DNA from: JANNRR01 sp031401675
Lineage (GTDB): Bacteria; Pseudomonadota; Alphaproteobacteria; Rhodobacterales; Rhodobacteraceae
DNA length: 29,569 nt
NCBI GenBank assembly: GCA_031401675.1
Contig: JANNRR010000002.1
Location: 1-29,569 of the forward strand
Reading direction: 5' to 3'
Shown here: positions 7,866 to 15,122 of the stretch, in pieces
How the letters are laid out: every line of letters starts with the position of its first letter
Position numbering within the stretch: position 1 is the stretch's first letter
Program-made: the position numbers and the translations under genes
Notes under the pieces: model-generated
Seen by the model: only the letters and a program-made list of their open reading frames with translations
Databases searched by the model: none
Told to the model about the DNA's origin: nothing

Positions 7866-7887
7866 GAGCCTCCGGCGGGGATATTTG
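7866..7887 (+). repeat. Rhodobacterales-type GCCTCCGGCGGGGATATTT intergenic motif
   Basis: The short intergenic space before proA contains GAGCCTCCGGCGGGGATATT followed by TG. From memory, near-identical copies recur at very many gene borders in Rhodobacteraceae genomes. The GC-rich CCTCCGGCGGGG part is self-complementary enough for a small hairpin. Only one copy is seen in this window, so the repeat nature is recalled, not shown here. Confidence 0.5.
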
Positions 7888-7912
7888 AAGAACAAAGATG
7901 CGGGGTAGAAAG

Positions 7913-9175
7913 ATGGCCGATCAGGATATTCCCGGGCTGATGGCAGGCATCGGGGCGCGGGCGCGGGCTGCGGCGGCTGATCTGGCCTTTGTCTCGGCCG
8001 AGCGGAAACATGCGGCACTGATCGGGGCTGCCGAGGCGGTCTGGGACCGGCGGCAGGCGATCATCGACGCCAACTGCGAGGATCAGGCCTACGCCGAGGA
8101 AAAGGGACTTTCAGCCGCGATGCTGGACCGACTGCTGCTGGACGAGCGGCGGATACGCGGCATGGTTGACGGCTTGCGCGCCATTGCCGAACAGCGCGAC
8201 CCGGTGGGAACGGTGCTGGCCGACTGGAACATGCCGTCGGGTCTGAACATCCGGCGGGTGCGGACGCCGCTTGGCGTGATCGGCGTGATCTATGAAAGCC
8301 GCCCGAACGTCACCGCCGACGCCGGGGCGCTGTGTCTGAAGGCCGGGAACGCGGTGATCCTGCGCGGCGGCTCTGAAAGCTTTTATTCTTCGGGCGAGAT
8401 CCACAACTGTCTGGTGACGGGGTTGACGCAGGCCGGCCTGTCCGCCGACTGCATCCAGCTGGTGCCCACCCGCGACCGGGCGGCGGTGGCGGAAATGCTG
8501 CGGATGTCCGAACATATCGACGTGATCGTGCCGCGCGGCGGCAAGGGTCTGGTCGGGCTGGTGCAGGCCGAGGCGCGGGTACCGGTGTTCGCGCATCTGG
8601 AGGGGATTTGCCACGTCTATGTCGACCGCGATGCCGACGTGACAAAGGCGAGGGCGGTGGTTCTGAATGCCAAGACCCGGCGGACGGGGATTTGCGGGGC
8701 GGCAGAATGTTTGCTGATCGACTGGCAGTTCTACACAAGGCACGGCGCGCCGATGATCGAGGACCTGCTGCAAGCCGGGGTCGAGGTGCGCACCGAAGGC
8801 GAGTTGCTGAAGATCGCGGGTACCGTCGCGGCCGGGCCTGCGGATTTCGGGCACGAGTTTCTGGACATGATCATCGCTGTCCGGCTGGTTGACGGCGTCG
8901 ACCAGGCGGTTGACCATATCCGCCGCTTCGGCAGCCAGCACACCGATGCCATCCTAACCGAGAATGATGCGACCGCCGAGCGCTTCTTTACCCGGCTCGA
9001 CAGCGCCATCCTGATGCGGAATGCCTCGACCCAGTTTGCCGACGGCGGCGAGTTCGGCATGGGCGGCGAGATCGGGATTGCCACGGGCAAGATTCATGCG
9101 CGCGGGCCGGTCGGGGCAGAGCAGTTGACCAGTTTCAAATATCTGGTTACCGGAAACGGTACAATCCGGCCGTAA
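7913..9175 (+). CDS. proA: glutamate-5-semialdehyde dehydrogenase (gamma-glutamyl phosphate reductase)
   Basis: 420 residues from MADQDIPGLMAGIGARARAA, the usual length. The ATG at 7913 has GGGGTAGAAAG just upstream; another in-frame ATG at 7898 adds only MRGRK. The aldehyde dehydrogenase fold carries the catalytic cysteine C261 in RRTGICGAAE, plus the conserved GVIGVIYESRPNVT and AGNAVILRGGSE blocks. It reduces glutamyl-5-phosphate with NADPH to glutamate semialdehyde, the second step of proline synthesis after ProB. It is last in the rightward block. An inverted repeat and an AT-rich stretch follow. Confidence 0.97.
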   Translation: MADQDIPGLMAGIGARARAAAADLAFVSAERKHAALIGAAEAVWDRRQAIIDANCEDQAYAEEKGLSAAMLDRLLLDERRIRGMVDGLRAIAEQRDPVGTVLADWNMPSGLNIRRVRTPLGVIGVIYESRPNVTADAGALCLKAGNAVILRGGSESFYSSGEIHNCLVTGLTQAGLSADCIQLVPTRDRAAVAEMLRMSEHIDVIVPRGGKGLVGLVQAEARVPVFAHLEGICHVYVDRDADVTKARAVVLNAKTRRTGICGAAECLLIDWQFYTRHGAPMIEDLLQAGVEVRTEGELLKIAGTVAAGPADFGHEFLDMIIAVRLVDGVDQAVDHIRRFGSQHTDAILTENDATAERFFTRLDSAILMRNASTQFADGGEFGMGGEIGIATGKIHARGPVGAEQLTSFKYLVTGNGTIRP

Positions 9176-9184
9176 GTCGCGGAC

Positions 9185-9198
9185 TAACACGTGTGTTA
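9185..9198. promoter_or_regulatory. 14-bp inverted repeat between proA and chpT ends
   Basis: TAACAC-GT-GTGTTA is a perfect inverted repeat 9 bp after the proA stop, at the start of a markedly AT-rich ~70-bp patch (9185-9255) in an otherwise GC-rich window. It could be a protein-binding site or part of a transcription end. No T run follows, and no promoter-facing gene lies immediately beside it because proA and chpT converge here. Confidence 0.3.
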
Positions 9199-9310
9199 AG
9201 ACGAGCAATCCATTGATATTGATCGATTAAAAATATTCTGCTAACTCTTTGTTCACTATTGTCGACGCATGAGGCCTGAAGCTTGTCCGGCCGGCCCCTC
9301 GCCCAGACCG

Positions 9311-9910
9311 TCAATGCTCGATTACGATGTCGCTGGATGAGGTTTCGATGCTCAGCGGCCGGGACTGCCGCGCCGCCTCGGCGGCCAGCAAGGCGAAATG
9401 CACATGTGCAGAGCCGATGACGGCAGCCGAGGGGGGCTGTTTCAGCCCGGCCCACAGGTCGGCATCAAGCTTCAGCTTGGCCGCCTGCGCTTGCACCCGC
9501 CAGCGCCCGGCGGTGGTGCGGTTGAAGCTGACCCGGCCACCATATGGCAACGCGGTTTCGCAGCATTGCAGGATCAGGAACGCCAGCTTGACCTCGGGCC
9601 GGGGCACGTCGCCCGGCACCGCCCAGTCGAAGGTCAGCCGCCCGCCCTTGGTCAGGTCGGTCAGGATCGACAGAATCTCGGGCCGCCCCATGCGCTGGTC
9701 CGCAGCGGCCGACCCGAAGGCCACGCGAAAGAAACGGATGCGGGCATTGGCGCTGGCGACGCTTTCGGCGATCAGCGCCACTTCGGGGGTTGCTGCTGCC
9801 CCGCTCATCAGCAACAGTTCCACGCCGTTGGAAATGGCACCGAGCGGGCTGATCAAGTCATGACAGATGCGCGACCCCAGCAAGCCGGACAGATCCGTGG
9901 TGTCATCCAT
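9311..9910 (-). CDS. chpT: histidine phosphotransferase ChpT
   Basis: 199 residues. LGSRICHDLISPLGAISNGVE near the N-terminus is the ChpT/DHp-like phosphoacceptor helix, with the phosphorylated histidine at position 17. The rest is a degenerate HATPase-like domain without ATP-binding N/G boxes, as known for ChpT. It passes phosphate from the hybrid kinase CckA to CtrA and CpdR, controlling cell cycle, motility and gene transfer agent expression in alphaproteobacteria. It is divergent from the DUF3553 gene with only 29 bp between start codons, so the two promoters must overlap. Confidence 0.92.
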   Translation of the reverse strand: MDDTTDLSGLLGSRICHDLISPLGAISNGVELLLMSGAAATPEVALIAESVASANARIRFFRVAFGSAAADQRMGRPEILSILTDLTKGGRLTFDWAVPGDVPRPEVKLAFLILQCCETALPYGGRVSFNRTTAGRWRVQAQAAKLKLDADLWAGLKQPPSAAVIGSAHVHFALLAAEAARQSRPLSIETSSSDIVIEH

Positions 9911-9939
9911 GCGTTGTGCCTTTGCGCGGGGAATTGAAA

Positions 9940-10134
9940 ATGGCCAAGGCCGGAGCCGGGCTGAACGACATGCTGGAACCCGGCATGCTGGTGCGCCATC
10001 CCGACCGGCCGGATTGGGGCCTGGGCCAGGTCCAGTCCAACATCGGCGGGCGGATCACGGTCAATTTTGAACATGCCGGCAAGCTGGTGATCGAAGGGTC
10101 GCGGATCGCGCTCATGCCGGTGTTCGGGTCCTGA
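9940..10134 (+). CDS. small DUF3553 protein
   Basis: 64 residues from MAKAGAGLNDMLEPGMLVRH, with GGGGAA about 7 bp before the ATG. An upstream in-frame GTG at 9916 would add eight residues and lacks a good ribosome binding site. The core LVRHPDRPDWGLGQVQSNIGGRITVNF is typical of DUF3553, a compact domain resembling the CarD/UvrD-tail Tudor-like folds that contact RNA polymerase or nucleic acid. The function is unknown. Its position head-to-head with chpT recurs in Rhodobacteraceae as far as I recall, which hints at a conserved link. Confidence 0.8.
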   Translation: MAKAGAGLNDMLEPGMLVRHPDRPDWGLGQVQSNIGGRITVNFEHAGKLVIEGSRIALMPVFGS

Positions 10135-10234
10135 TCCTGCCGCAGACAAGCCGAGTTTGCGGGTCCGCCCTGTCTAGCACAACCAAAACGTGTGTCAAAC
10201 GGCGTCCTTGTCCGGGCACGGCCCGGCCACGCAG

Positions 10235-10295
10235 TTTTGCCCCGTCCGTTTCGCCCCGTCTGTTTTGCCTTGTCCGATTCGCCCCGTCCGTTTCG
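10235..10295 (+). repeat. 14-bp tandem repeat, four units plus a partial fifth, upstream of olsB
   Basis: Units are 10235-10248 TTTTGCCCCGTCCG, 10249-10262 TTTCGCCCCGTCTG, 10263-10276 TTTTGCCTTGTCCG and 10277-10290 ATTCGCCCCGTCCG, then TTTCGG. Consensus is TTTYGCCCCGTCCG. The array ends about 83 bp before the olsB start and lies outside any coding region. It may hold repeated regulator sites or be a replication-slippage array. Confidence 0.85.
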
Positions 10296-10378
10296 GTTGC
10301 AATGCCGGCGCTTGCCGCCTACAAGCGCCAGGCCGGACGTACCTGCGATGCCGTGTTGAAAACGCTGACGCCTGACCC

Positions 10379-11164
10379 ATGATTTCCGATCCCATTCAGT
10401 TCGAGCTGCGGCTGGCAGACGGGGCGCACGACCTGCGGGCGGCGCAGAAACTGCGCTATGCGGTGTTTGTCGAGGAGCTTGGCGGCGACGGCGATCTGGT
10501 CGATCACGCCGAGCGGCTGGAGCGGGACGCATTCGACCCCTGGTATGACCATCTGATCCTGGTCGATCCGCGCATCGACCCGGCAACCGAGCGGCATGTG
10601 ATCGGGGTCTACCGGCTGATGACCGGTGAACGGGCGGCAACACTCGGGCGGTTCTATACCGATGGCGAATATGATCTGGGCAGGCTGCGGGCCACCGGTC
10701 GGCGGCTGCTGGAACTGGGGCGGTCCTGCGTGCATGCCGACCATCGTGGCGGCACCGCGATGTTTCACCTGTGGAACGGGCTGGCCGACTATGTGCTGGA
10801 GCGTGGCATCGAGGTGATGTTCGGGGTGGCCAGCTTTCACGGCGTCGATACCGCGGCGCTGCGGATGCCGCTGGCCTATCTGCACCACCATCATCTGGCA
10901 CCGGAAGCCCTGCGGGTGCGGGCGCTGGCACCGCATTTCCAGAGCATGGATCTGGTGCCGCTGGATCAGCTGGACCGGCGGGCGGCAATGGCGGCAACGC
11001 CGGCGCTGATCAAGGCCTATCTGCGCCTGGGCGGCTTTGTCGGCGAAGGAGCCTATCTGGACCGCCGGTTCAACACCACCGATGTCTGCCTGATGATGGA
11101 CACCGCCCGGATGTCGGCCAAGCACCGCAGTTTCTACATCCGCAAGCAGGGGGGGCGCGGGTGA
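10379..11164 (+). CDS. olsB: L-ornithine N-alpha-acyltransferase (lyso-ornithine lipid synthesis)
   Basis: 261 residues. The GNAT-like acyltransferase fold begins with LRAAQKLRYAVFVEELGGDG and contains LGRSCVHADHRGGTAMFHLWNGLA and the C-terminal GEGAYLDRRFNTTDVCLMMDT block, all characteristic of OlsB. It transfers a 3-hydroxy fatty acyl chain from acyl carrier protein to the alpha-amine of ornithine at the inner membrane. The product is completed by OlsA, whose gene overlaps this stop codon. No clear Shine-Dalgarno sequence precedes the ATG. Ornithine lipids often replace phospholipids under phosphate limitation, so phosphate control is plausible, but no clear Pho box was seen. Confidence 0.93.
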   Translation: MISDPIQFELRLADGAHDLRAAQKLRYAVFVEELGGDGDLVDHAERLERDAFDPWYDHLILVDPRIDPATERHVIGVYRLMTGERAATLGRFYTDGEYDLGRLRATGRRLLELGRSCVHADHRGGTAMFHLWNGLADYVLERGIEVMFGVASFHGVDTAALRMPLAYLHHHHLAPEALRVRALAPHFQSMDLVPLDQLDRRAAMAATPALIKAYLRLGGFVGEGAYLDRRFNTTDVCLMMDTARMSAKHRSFYIRKQGGRG

Positions 11165-11991
11165 GTGTGACCTGGCGGTCGGCAGACCAGCCACAGCTGC
11201 CACCGGTCACGGCGGCGGGATGGTGTCTGGTAGCACTGCGCGGGGCCCTGCTGGCAGCGGTGATCGGCATCGGGCTGTTGCTGATGCTGGTGCTGCGGCT
11301 GATCGAGCAGCCGCTGTCAGGCGCGTCGCGGCCCGTTACACCGCACCTGACCCGCATCGTCTGCCGCCTGTCTCTGTTGATCATGGGAATCGGCTATGTC
11401 CGGCGCGGGGTGCCGATGCGCGGCACCGGCGCATGTGTGGCCAACCACGTCTCATGGCTGGATATTCTTGCGTTGAACGTATCGCAGCCGGTGTATTTCG
11501 TGGCCAAGGCCGACGTGGCGGGATGGCCGGGAATAGGGCTGCTGGCGCGGGTGACCGGGACGCTGTTCATCAACCGCAGCGCGCGCGAGGCGCTGGCGCA
11601 GCAGCGCGTGTTCGAGGCGCGGCTGGCCGCCGGGCACCGGCTGTTGTTCTTTCCCGAAGGCACCAGCACCGATGGTCAGCGCGTGCTGCCGTTCAAACCG
11701 ACACTGTTCGCGGCGCTGTTCGCGCCAGAACTGGCCGGGCGCGCCATGGTGCAGCCGGTGTCGGTCCTCTACCAGGTGCCGACGGGTGCCGATCCGCGAC
11801 TTTACGGCTGGTGGGGTGACATGGACTTTGGCCCGCACGCCCTGGCCACGCTGGCCCGCTGGCGGCAGGGCCGGGTCGAAGTGACGTTGCATCCGCCGCT
11901 GCGGGTTGCCGATTTCGCCGACCGCAAGGCGCTGGCGGCGGCCTGCGAAGCGGCTGTGCGGGAGGAGTTTTCGGTCGCGGAACGGTCTTGA
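11161..11991 (+). CDS. olsA: lyso-ornithine lipid O-acyltransferase
   Basis: 276 residues from a GTG overlapping the olsB stop as GTGA. A hydrophobic segment lies at about residues 22-52. The PlsC-type domain carries the catalytic NHVSWLD (H-x4-D) motif and FPEGTSTDG substrate motif. Together with the coupled olsB this supports OlsA, which adds the second acyl chain to lyso-ornithine lipid and in some species also makes phosphatidic acid. The open frame extends far upstream inside olsB, but those codons are shadow sequence. Confidence 0.92.
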   Translation: MSVTWRSADQPQLPPVTAAGWCLVALRGALLAAVIGIGLLLMLVLRLIEQPLSGASRPVTPHLTRIVCRLSLLIMGIGYVRRGVPMRGTGACVANHVSWLDILALNVSQPVYFVAKADVAGWPGIGLLARVTGTLFINRSAREALAQQRVFEARLAAGHRLLFFPEGTSTDGQRVLPFKPTLFAALFAPELAGRAMVQPVSVLYQVPTGADPRLYGWWGDMDFGPHALATLARWRQGRVEVTLHPPLRVADFADRKALAAACEAAVREEFSVAERS

Positions 11992-11998
11992 CGGCAGG

Positions 11999-12012
11999 CC
12001 GCCGTTCGGCGG
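11999..12012. terminator. short GC hairpin between convergent olsA and thiE-like genes
   Basis: CCGCC-GTTC-GGCGG (with one more potential pair at the loop) lies in the 29-bp gap between two convergent stop codons. It could act as a bidirectional terminator. No T run is present on either side, so confidence is modest. Confidence 0.35.
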
Positions 12013-12020
12013 GGAGCCGG

Positions 12021-12641
12021 CTAGCTGAGCGCCGCGATCAGAGTTCTCAGGGCCAGCGCGGCATCCTCGGCCCGCCAGATTTCCTCGCCTATGGCCAGGA
12101 AATCGGTGATCGGGGCAAGCGCCGCGACTCGCTCCGGCGTCAGTGCGCCCTCGGCCACCACCGGCAGTTCGATCATTTCGGACCACCAGGCGAAAAGGTC
12201 GTCTTCGGCCTGCGGGCCGGTTCCCAATTGGGTGGCACCAACCGGGCCGAACGACACGTAATCCGCCCCCGCCTCGCCCGCCGTCATGCCGTCGTGCCGC
12301 GATGTGCCGCAGAAGGCCCCGATGATGGCATCGGCCCCCAGGTCCTTGCGCACAGTGCGGACCGACCGCGCGCCGTCGGTCAGATGCACGCCGTCAAGAC
12401 CCAGCCGGTTGACCAGAAGCACATGCGTCTCGATCAGCAGTGGCACGTCGCGGGCATGGGCGATGGCGCGCAGATGGTCAGAGGCGCGCGCCACCCGGTC
12501 TTCGTCTCGGGTGGCAAGCGACAGCCGCAGGCAGGCTATCTCGGCCGTGTCCAGCACGGCGGACAGGCGGTCGGCAAAGAGCTCAAGCTCGAACTCGGGC
12601 GGGGTGACAAGGTAGATCTGCGGTCGGTCGTGGTCGGCCAT
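12021..12641 (-). CDS. thiamine phosphate synthase-like (ThiE/TenI) protein
   Basis: 206 residues with AGGAG upstream of the ATG. The TIM-barrel pattern of ThiE/TenI is clear: LLIETHVLLVNRLGLDGVHL, then GADYVSFGPV, then LPVVAEGALTPERVAAL. ThiE joins thiazole phosphate and HMP diphosphate to make thiamine phosphate; TenI relatives aromatise the thiazole tautomer. Several expected ThiE details are altered. The phosphate loop reads GAFCGTSRHDG instead of IGxSxH, and the xTxTK-like stretch after FGPV is ATQLGTG. A diverged ThiE or a TenI-like role is therefore possible. No other thiamine genes lie nearby. Confidence 0.7.
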   Translation of the reverse strand: MADHDRPQIYLVTPPEFELELFADRLSAVLDTAEIACLRLSLATRDEDRVARASDHLRAIAHARDVPLLIETHVLLVNRLGLDGVHLTDGARSVRTVRKDLGADAIIGAFCGTSRHDGMTAGEAGADYVSFGPVGATQLGTGPQAEDDLFAWWSEMIELPVVAEGALTPERVAALAPITDFLAIGEEIWRAEDAALALRTLIAALS

Positions 12642-12702
12642 CGGCGGCTCCTGACTGGGCTTTGGGCGCTATAGCGGGAAAGGCAGCGCACCGCCAGCCG
12701 GA

Positions 12703-13065
12703 CTACCTTGCCGGCTTCGCCCGGGCTTTCGCGGGCTTTTTGGACGGAAGGGCCGCAACAAAGGCCGCTGCGGTCTGCAGCAGCGGCAGCAGTCGGGCCG
12801 GGTCGGCCAAAAGCTCGGGACTGATGTCGATCATCCCGACCATGGCGCGGCCGGTGAACAGCATCTGGCCGACCCCCGGCTGGCGCAGCGCTTCGGCATG
12901 GCCATCCTTGCCGATGCGGATCATGGCGCCGCCCTTGTGCAGGCCCGCCACCATATGGCCGTTCGACAGAAAGCATAAGCCGCCGAACATGGGCTGTTCC
13001 GTCAGCCCGGGAAGCCCGTGCAGGGCCCGCCGCAGAATGGCGGCGTGTTCGAGGTTGTAGGCCAT
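12703..13065 (-). CDS. TfoX N-terminal-domain protein
   Basis: 120 residues from MAYNLEHAAILRRALHGLPG; the stop lies 61 bp upstream of the ThiE-like gene on the same strand. LTEQPMFGGLCFLSNGHMVAG and GMIDISPELLADPARLLPLL are diagnostic of the TfoX_N domain. The C-terminal helix-hairpin-helix domain of full TfoX/Sxy competence regulators is absent. The end is a short Lys/Ala/Arg tail (KKPAKARAKPAR) that may touch nucleic acid. Proteins of this short form are common in alphaproteobacteria and have no assigned function. The long open frame extending upstream of this start is antisense to trmJ and not real. Confidence 0.85.
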   Translation of the reverse strand: MAYNLEHAAILRRALHGLPGLTEQPMFGGLCFLSNGHMVAGLHKGGAMIRIGKDGHAEALRQPGVGQMLFTGRAMVGMIDISPELLADPARLLPLLQTAAAFVAALPSKKPAKARAKPAR

Positions 13066-13134
13066 GTCGCGTCCTTGCAAGCCCGTGGTGGGCAGCGTAT
13101 CACGCCCGCGACGTTGCCCCAAGCCGGAACCGCG

Positions 13135-13917
13135 ATGCCCGATCCGATCCCAGATCCGGTCCCCGACAAGTCCCCGGATTCGGGCGAGCCCGTGTTCATT
13201 CTGGTGGCTCCGCAGATGGGCGAAAACATCGGCGGCGCGGCCCGCGCGATGTGGAATTTCGGGCTGCAACGGCTGCGCATCGTGGCCCCCCGCGACGGCT
13301 GGCCCAGCCCCAAGGCGGTGGCGATGGCAAGCGGTGCCGGGCGTCTGCTGGATGCGGCCGGGGTGTTTGCCGCGACGGCGGACGCGATGGCCGATTGCCA
13401 CTATGTCTTTGCCACCACCGCGCGCGACCGCGACCTGACCAAGCCGGTACTGACCCCGGAACGGGCGATGGCGCAGGCGCGGGCGCTGACCGCTGCCGGC
13501 CAGCGGGTCGCCGTGCTGTTCGGGCCAGAGCGGGCCGGGCTGGAAAATCCCGACATCGCCCGGGCCAATGCCCTGATCTCGGTGCCGGTCAACCCCGAGT
13601 TTCCGTCGCTGAATCTCGCGCAATGCGTGCTGCTGATCGCCTATGAATGGCGGCGGCAGGGGGCGGCGGTGCCAGCGGAAGTGATGGCAATGGCCGGCAC
13701 CCAGTTTGCCGAAGCCGTCGAGATCGAGCGGCTGGGCGATCACTTCGAACAGCGCCTGGCGGCGGCAGGGTTCTTCTTTCCCGCCACCAAAGCCGACGGC
13801 ATGAAGCTGAACCTGCGCAACATGCTGGGGCGGCTCAACCTGACCCGGGCCGATGTGCAGACCTTTCACGGCATGCTGCGGCAATTGACCCGCAGGCGCA
13901 GCGACGGCAACCCTTGA
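13135..13917 (+). CDS. trmJ: TrmH/TrmJ-family SPOUT RNA methyltransferase
   Basis: 260 residues from MPDPIPDPVPDKSPD; upstream in-frame codons are antisense to the TfoX gene. VFILVAPQMGENIGGAARAMWNFG and VLFGPERAGLENPDIARANA with VPVNPEFPSLNLAQCVLL are the SpoU/TrmH motifs 1-3, which form the knotted S-adenosylmethionine site. The closest known role is TrmJ, 2'-O-methylation of position 32 in certain tRNAs. The ~90-residue C-terminal extension with KADGMKLNLRNMLGRLNLTRADV is typical of that group. It is divergent from the TfoX gene (69 bp between starts) and upstream of ctaA. Confidence 0.85.
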   Translation: MPDPIPDPVPDKSPDSGEPVFILVAPQMGENIGGAARAMWNFGLQRLRIVAPRDGWPSPKAVAMASGAGRLLDAAGVFAATADAMADCHYVFATTARDRDLTKPVLTPERAMAQARALTAAGQRVAVLFGPERAGLENPDIARANALISVPVNPEFPSLNLAQCVLLIAYEWRRQGAAVPAEVMAMAGTQFAEAVEIERLGDHFEQRLAAAGFFFPATKADGMKLNLRNMLGRLNLTRADVQTFHGMLRQLTRRRSDGNP

Positions 13918-13982
13918 AGGGTATGGTGGCGCGGCCTAGGGTTCGCTGCAAGCGGTGAGGCGGGCCGGATCAAGAGGCAGGA

Positions 13983-15122
13983 ATGGCAAAGCGGGCGGTG
14001 TTTCAGGAGGTCGGCGCGGCTGACAAACCGGTGGCAACCGGCGGCGGCATGATCGATGCCGCCAGGCGCGGCGCGCGCGGCGGCGTGCGTCTGTGGCTTG
14101 TGGCGCTGTTCCTTCTGGTGGTGCTGATGATCGCCGTCGGCGGCCTGACCCGCCTGACCGAATCCGGCCTGTCGATCACCGACTGGCGGCCTGTCACCGG
14201 CGCGGTGCCACCGCTAAGCGCCGCCGACTGGGCGGCGGAGTTTCAGAAGTATCAGGCCAGCCCGCAGTACCTGCTGGTCAATCAGGGCATGAGCCTGGCC
14301 GAGTTTCAGACGATCTACTGGTGGGAATGGGGGCACCGGCAACTGGGGCGGGTGATCGGTCTGGTCTGGGCGGCGGGCTTTTTCGGGTTCCTGTTGGCCC
14401 GGCGCATCCCCACCGGCTGGACCGGGCGGCTCTTGCTGGTCGGGGCCCTGGGCGGGGCACAGGGGGCGATCGGCTGGTGGATGGTCGCCTCGGGGCTGCA
14501 GGCAGACATGACCTCGGTCGCGTCCTACCGGCTGGCCGTGCATCTTGGGCTGGCATTCGGCATTCTGGGCTTCCTTGGCTGGTACATATTCCTGCTTGGT
14601 CGGACCGAGGCGGAACTAATGCAGGCCCGCCGCCTGCGCGAGGCCAAACTTTTCGGTCTGGCGACCGGACTGATGCATCTGTGCCTTTTGCAGGTCGTGC
14701 TTGGCGCACTGGTTGCCGGGATCGATGCCGGGCGCGGCTATACCGACTGGCCGCTGATGGGCGGGCAGATCATACCGCCCGGACCGTTCGACCTGACGCC
14801 GCTCTGGGTCAATTTCTTCGAGAATCCCGGTCTGGTGCAGTTTGTCCATCGGGTGTCGGGCTACTTGCTGGTGCTGTTCGGCCTGATCGCATGGCTGCGT
14901 GCCCGCCGGTCAGTGCATTCGGCCACGCGCGGTGCCTGGCACAATGTCGCGGGCATGCTGGTGGTGCAGGCGCTCTTGGGCATTCTGACGGTGCTGTGGG
15001 CGGCACCGCTGCATCTGGCGCTGACCCATCAGATCGGTGCCGTGATCCTGTGGGTGCTGATCCTGCGGGCCCGGCATCTGGCAGCCTATCCGATCAGCCA
15101 ATCCATCCGGAGGACGACATGA
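13983..15122 (+). CDS. ctaA: heme A synthase (COX15/CtaA)
   Basis: 379 residues, eight predicted membrane segments. The heme-ligand histidines sit in conserved contexts: H118 in WWEWGHRQLGR, H187 in RLAVHLGLA, H289 in VHRVSGYLL and H349 in LTHQIGAV. This matches the alphaproteobacterial/mitochondrial COX15 type. The enzyme oxidises the C8 methyl of heme O to the formyl group of heme A for cytochrome aa3 oxidase. A cytoplasmic lead of ~35 residues precedes the first helix. The stop overlaps the next gene as ATGA, implying co-translation with the M32 peptidase. Confidence 0.95.
   Translation: MAKRAVFQEVGAADKPVATGGGMIDAARRGARGGVRLWLVALFLLVVLMIAVGGLTRLTESGLSITDWRPVTGAVPPLSAADWAAEFQKYQASPQYLLVNQGMSLAEFQTIYWWEWGHRQLGRVIGLVWAAGFFGFLLARRIPTGWTGRLLLVGALGGAQGAIGWWMVASGLQADMTSVASYRLAVHLGLAFGILGFLGWYIFLLGRTEAELMQARRLREAKLFGLATGLMHLCLLQVVLGALVAGIDAGRGYTDWPLMGGQIIPPGPFDLTPLWVNFFENPGLVQFVHRVSGYLLVLFGLIAWLRARRSVHSATRGAWHNVAGMLVVQALLGILTVLWAAPLHLALTHQIGAVILWVLILRARHLAAYPISQSIRRTT

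Noticed and set aside
10235..10295. Tandem array considered as a Pho box or a CRISPR-like array
   Set aside because: Units are 14 bp with no spacers and no TGTCA-type direct repeats at 11-bp period, so neither explanation fits.
10771..11160. Long open frame running upstream of olsA inside olsB
   Set aside because: It is an out-of-frame reading of olsB; the olsA GTG at 11161 overlaps the olsB stop and gives the family-typical N-terminus.
13066..13884. Leftward open frame continuing upstream of the TfoX-domain gene across trmJ
   Set aside because: It is antisense to trmJ, has Gly/Arg/Gln-rich shadow composition, and the TfoX_N domain begins exactly at the internal ATG at 13065.
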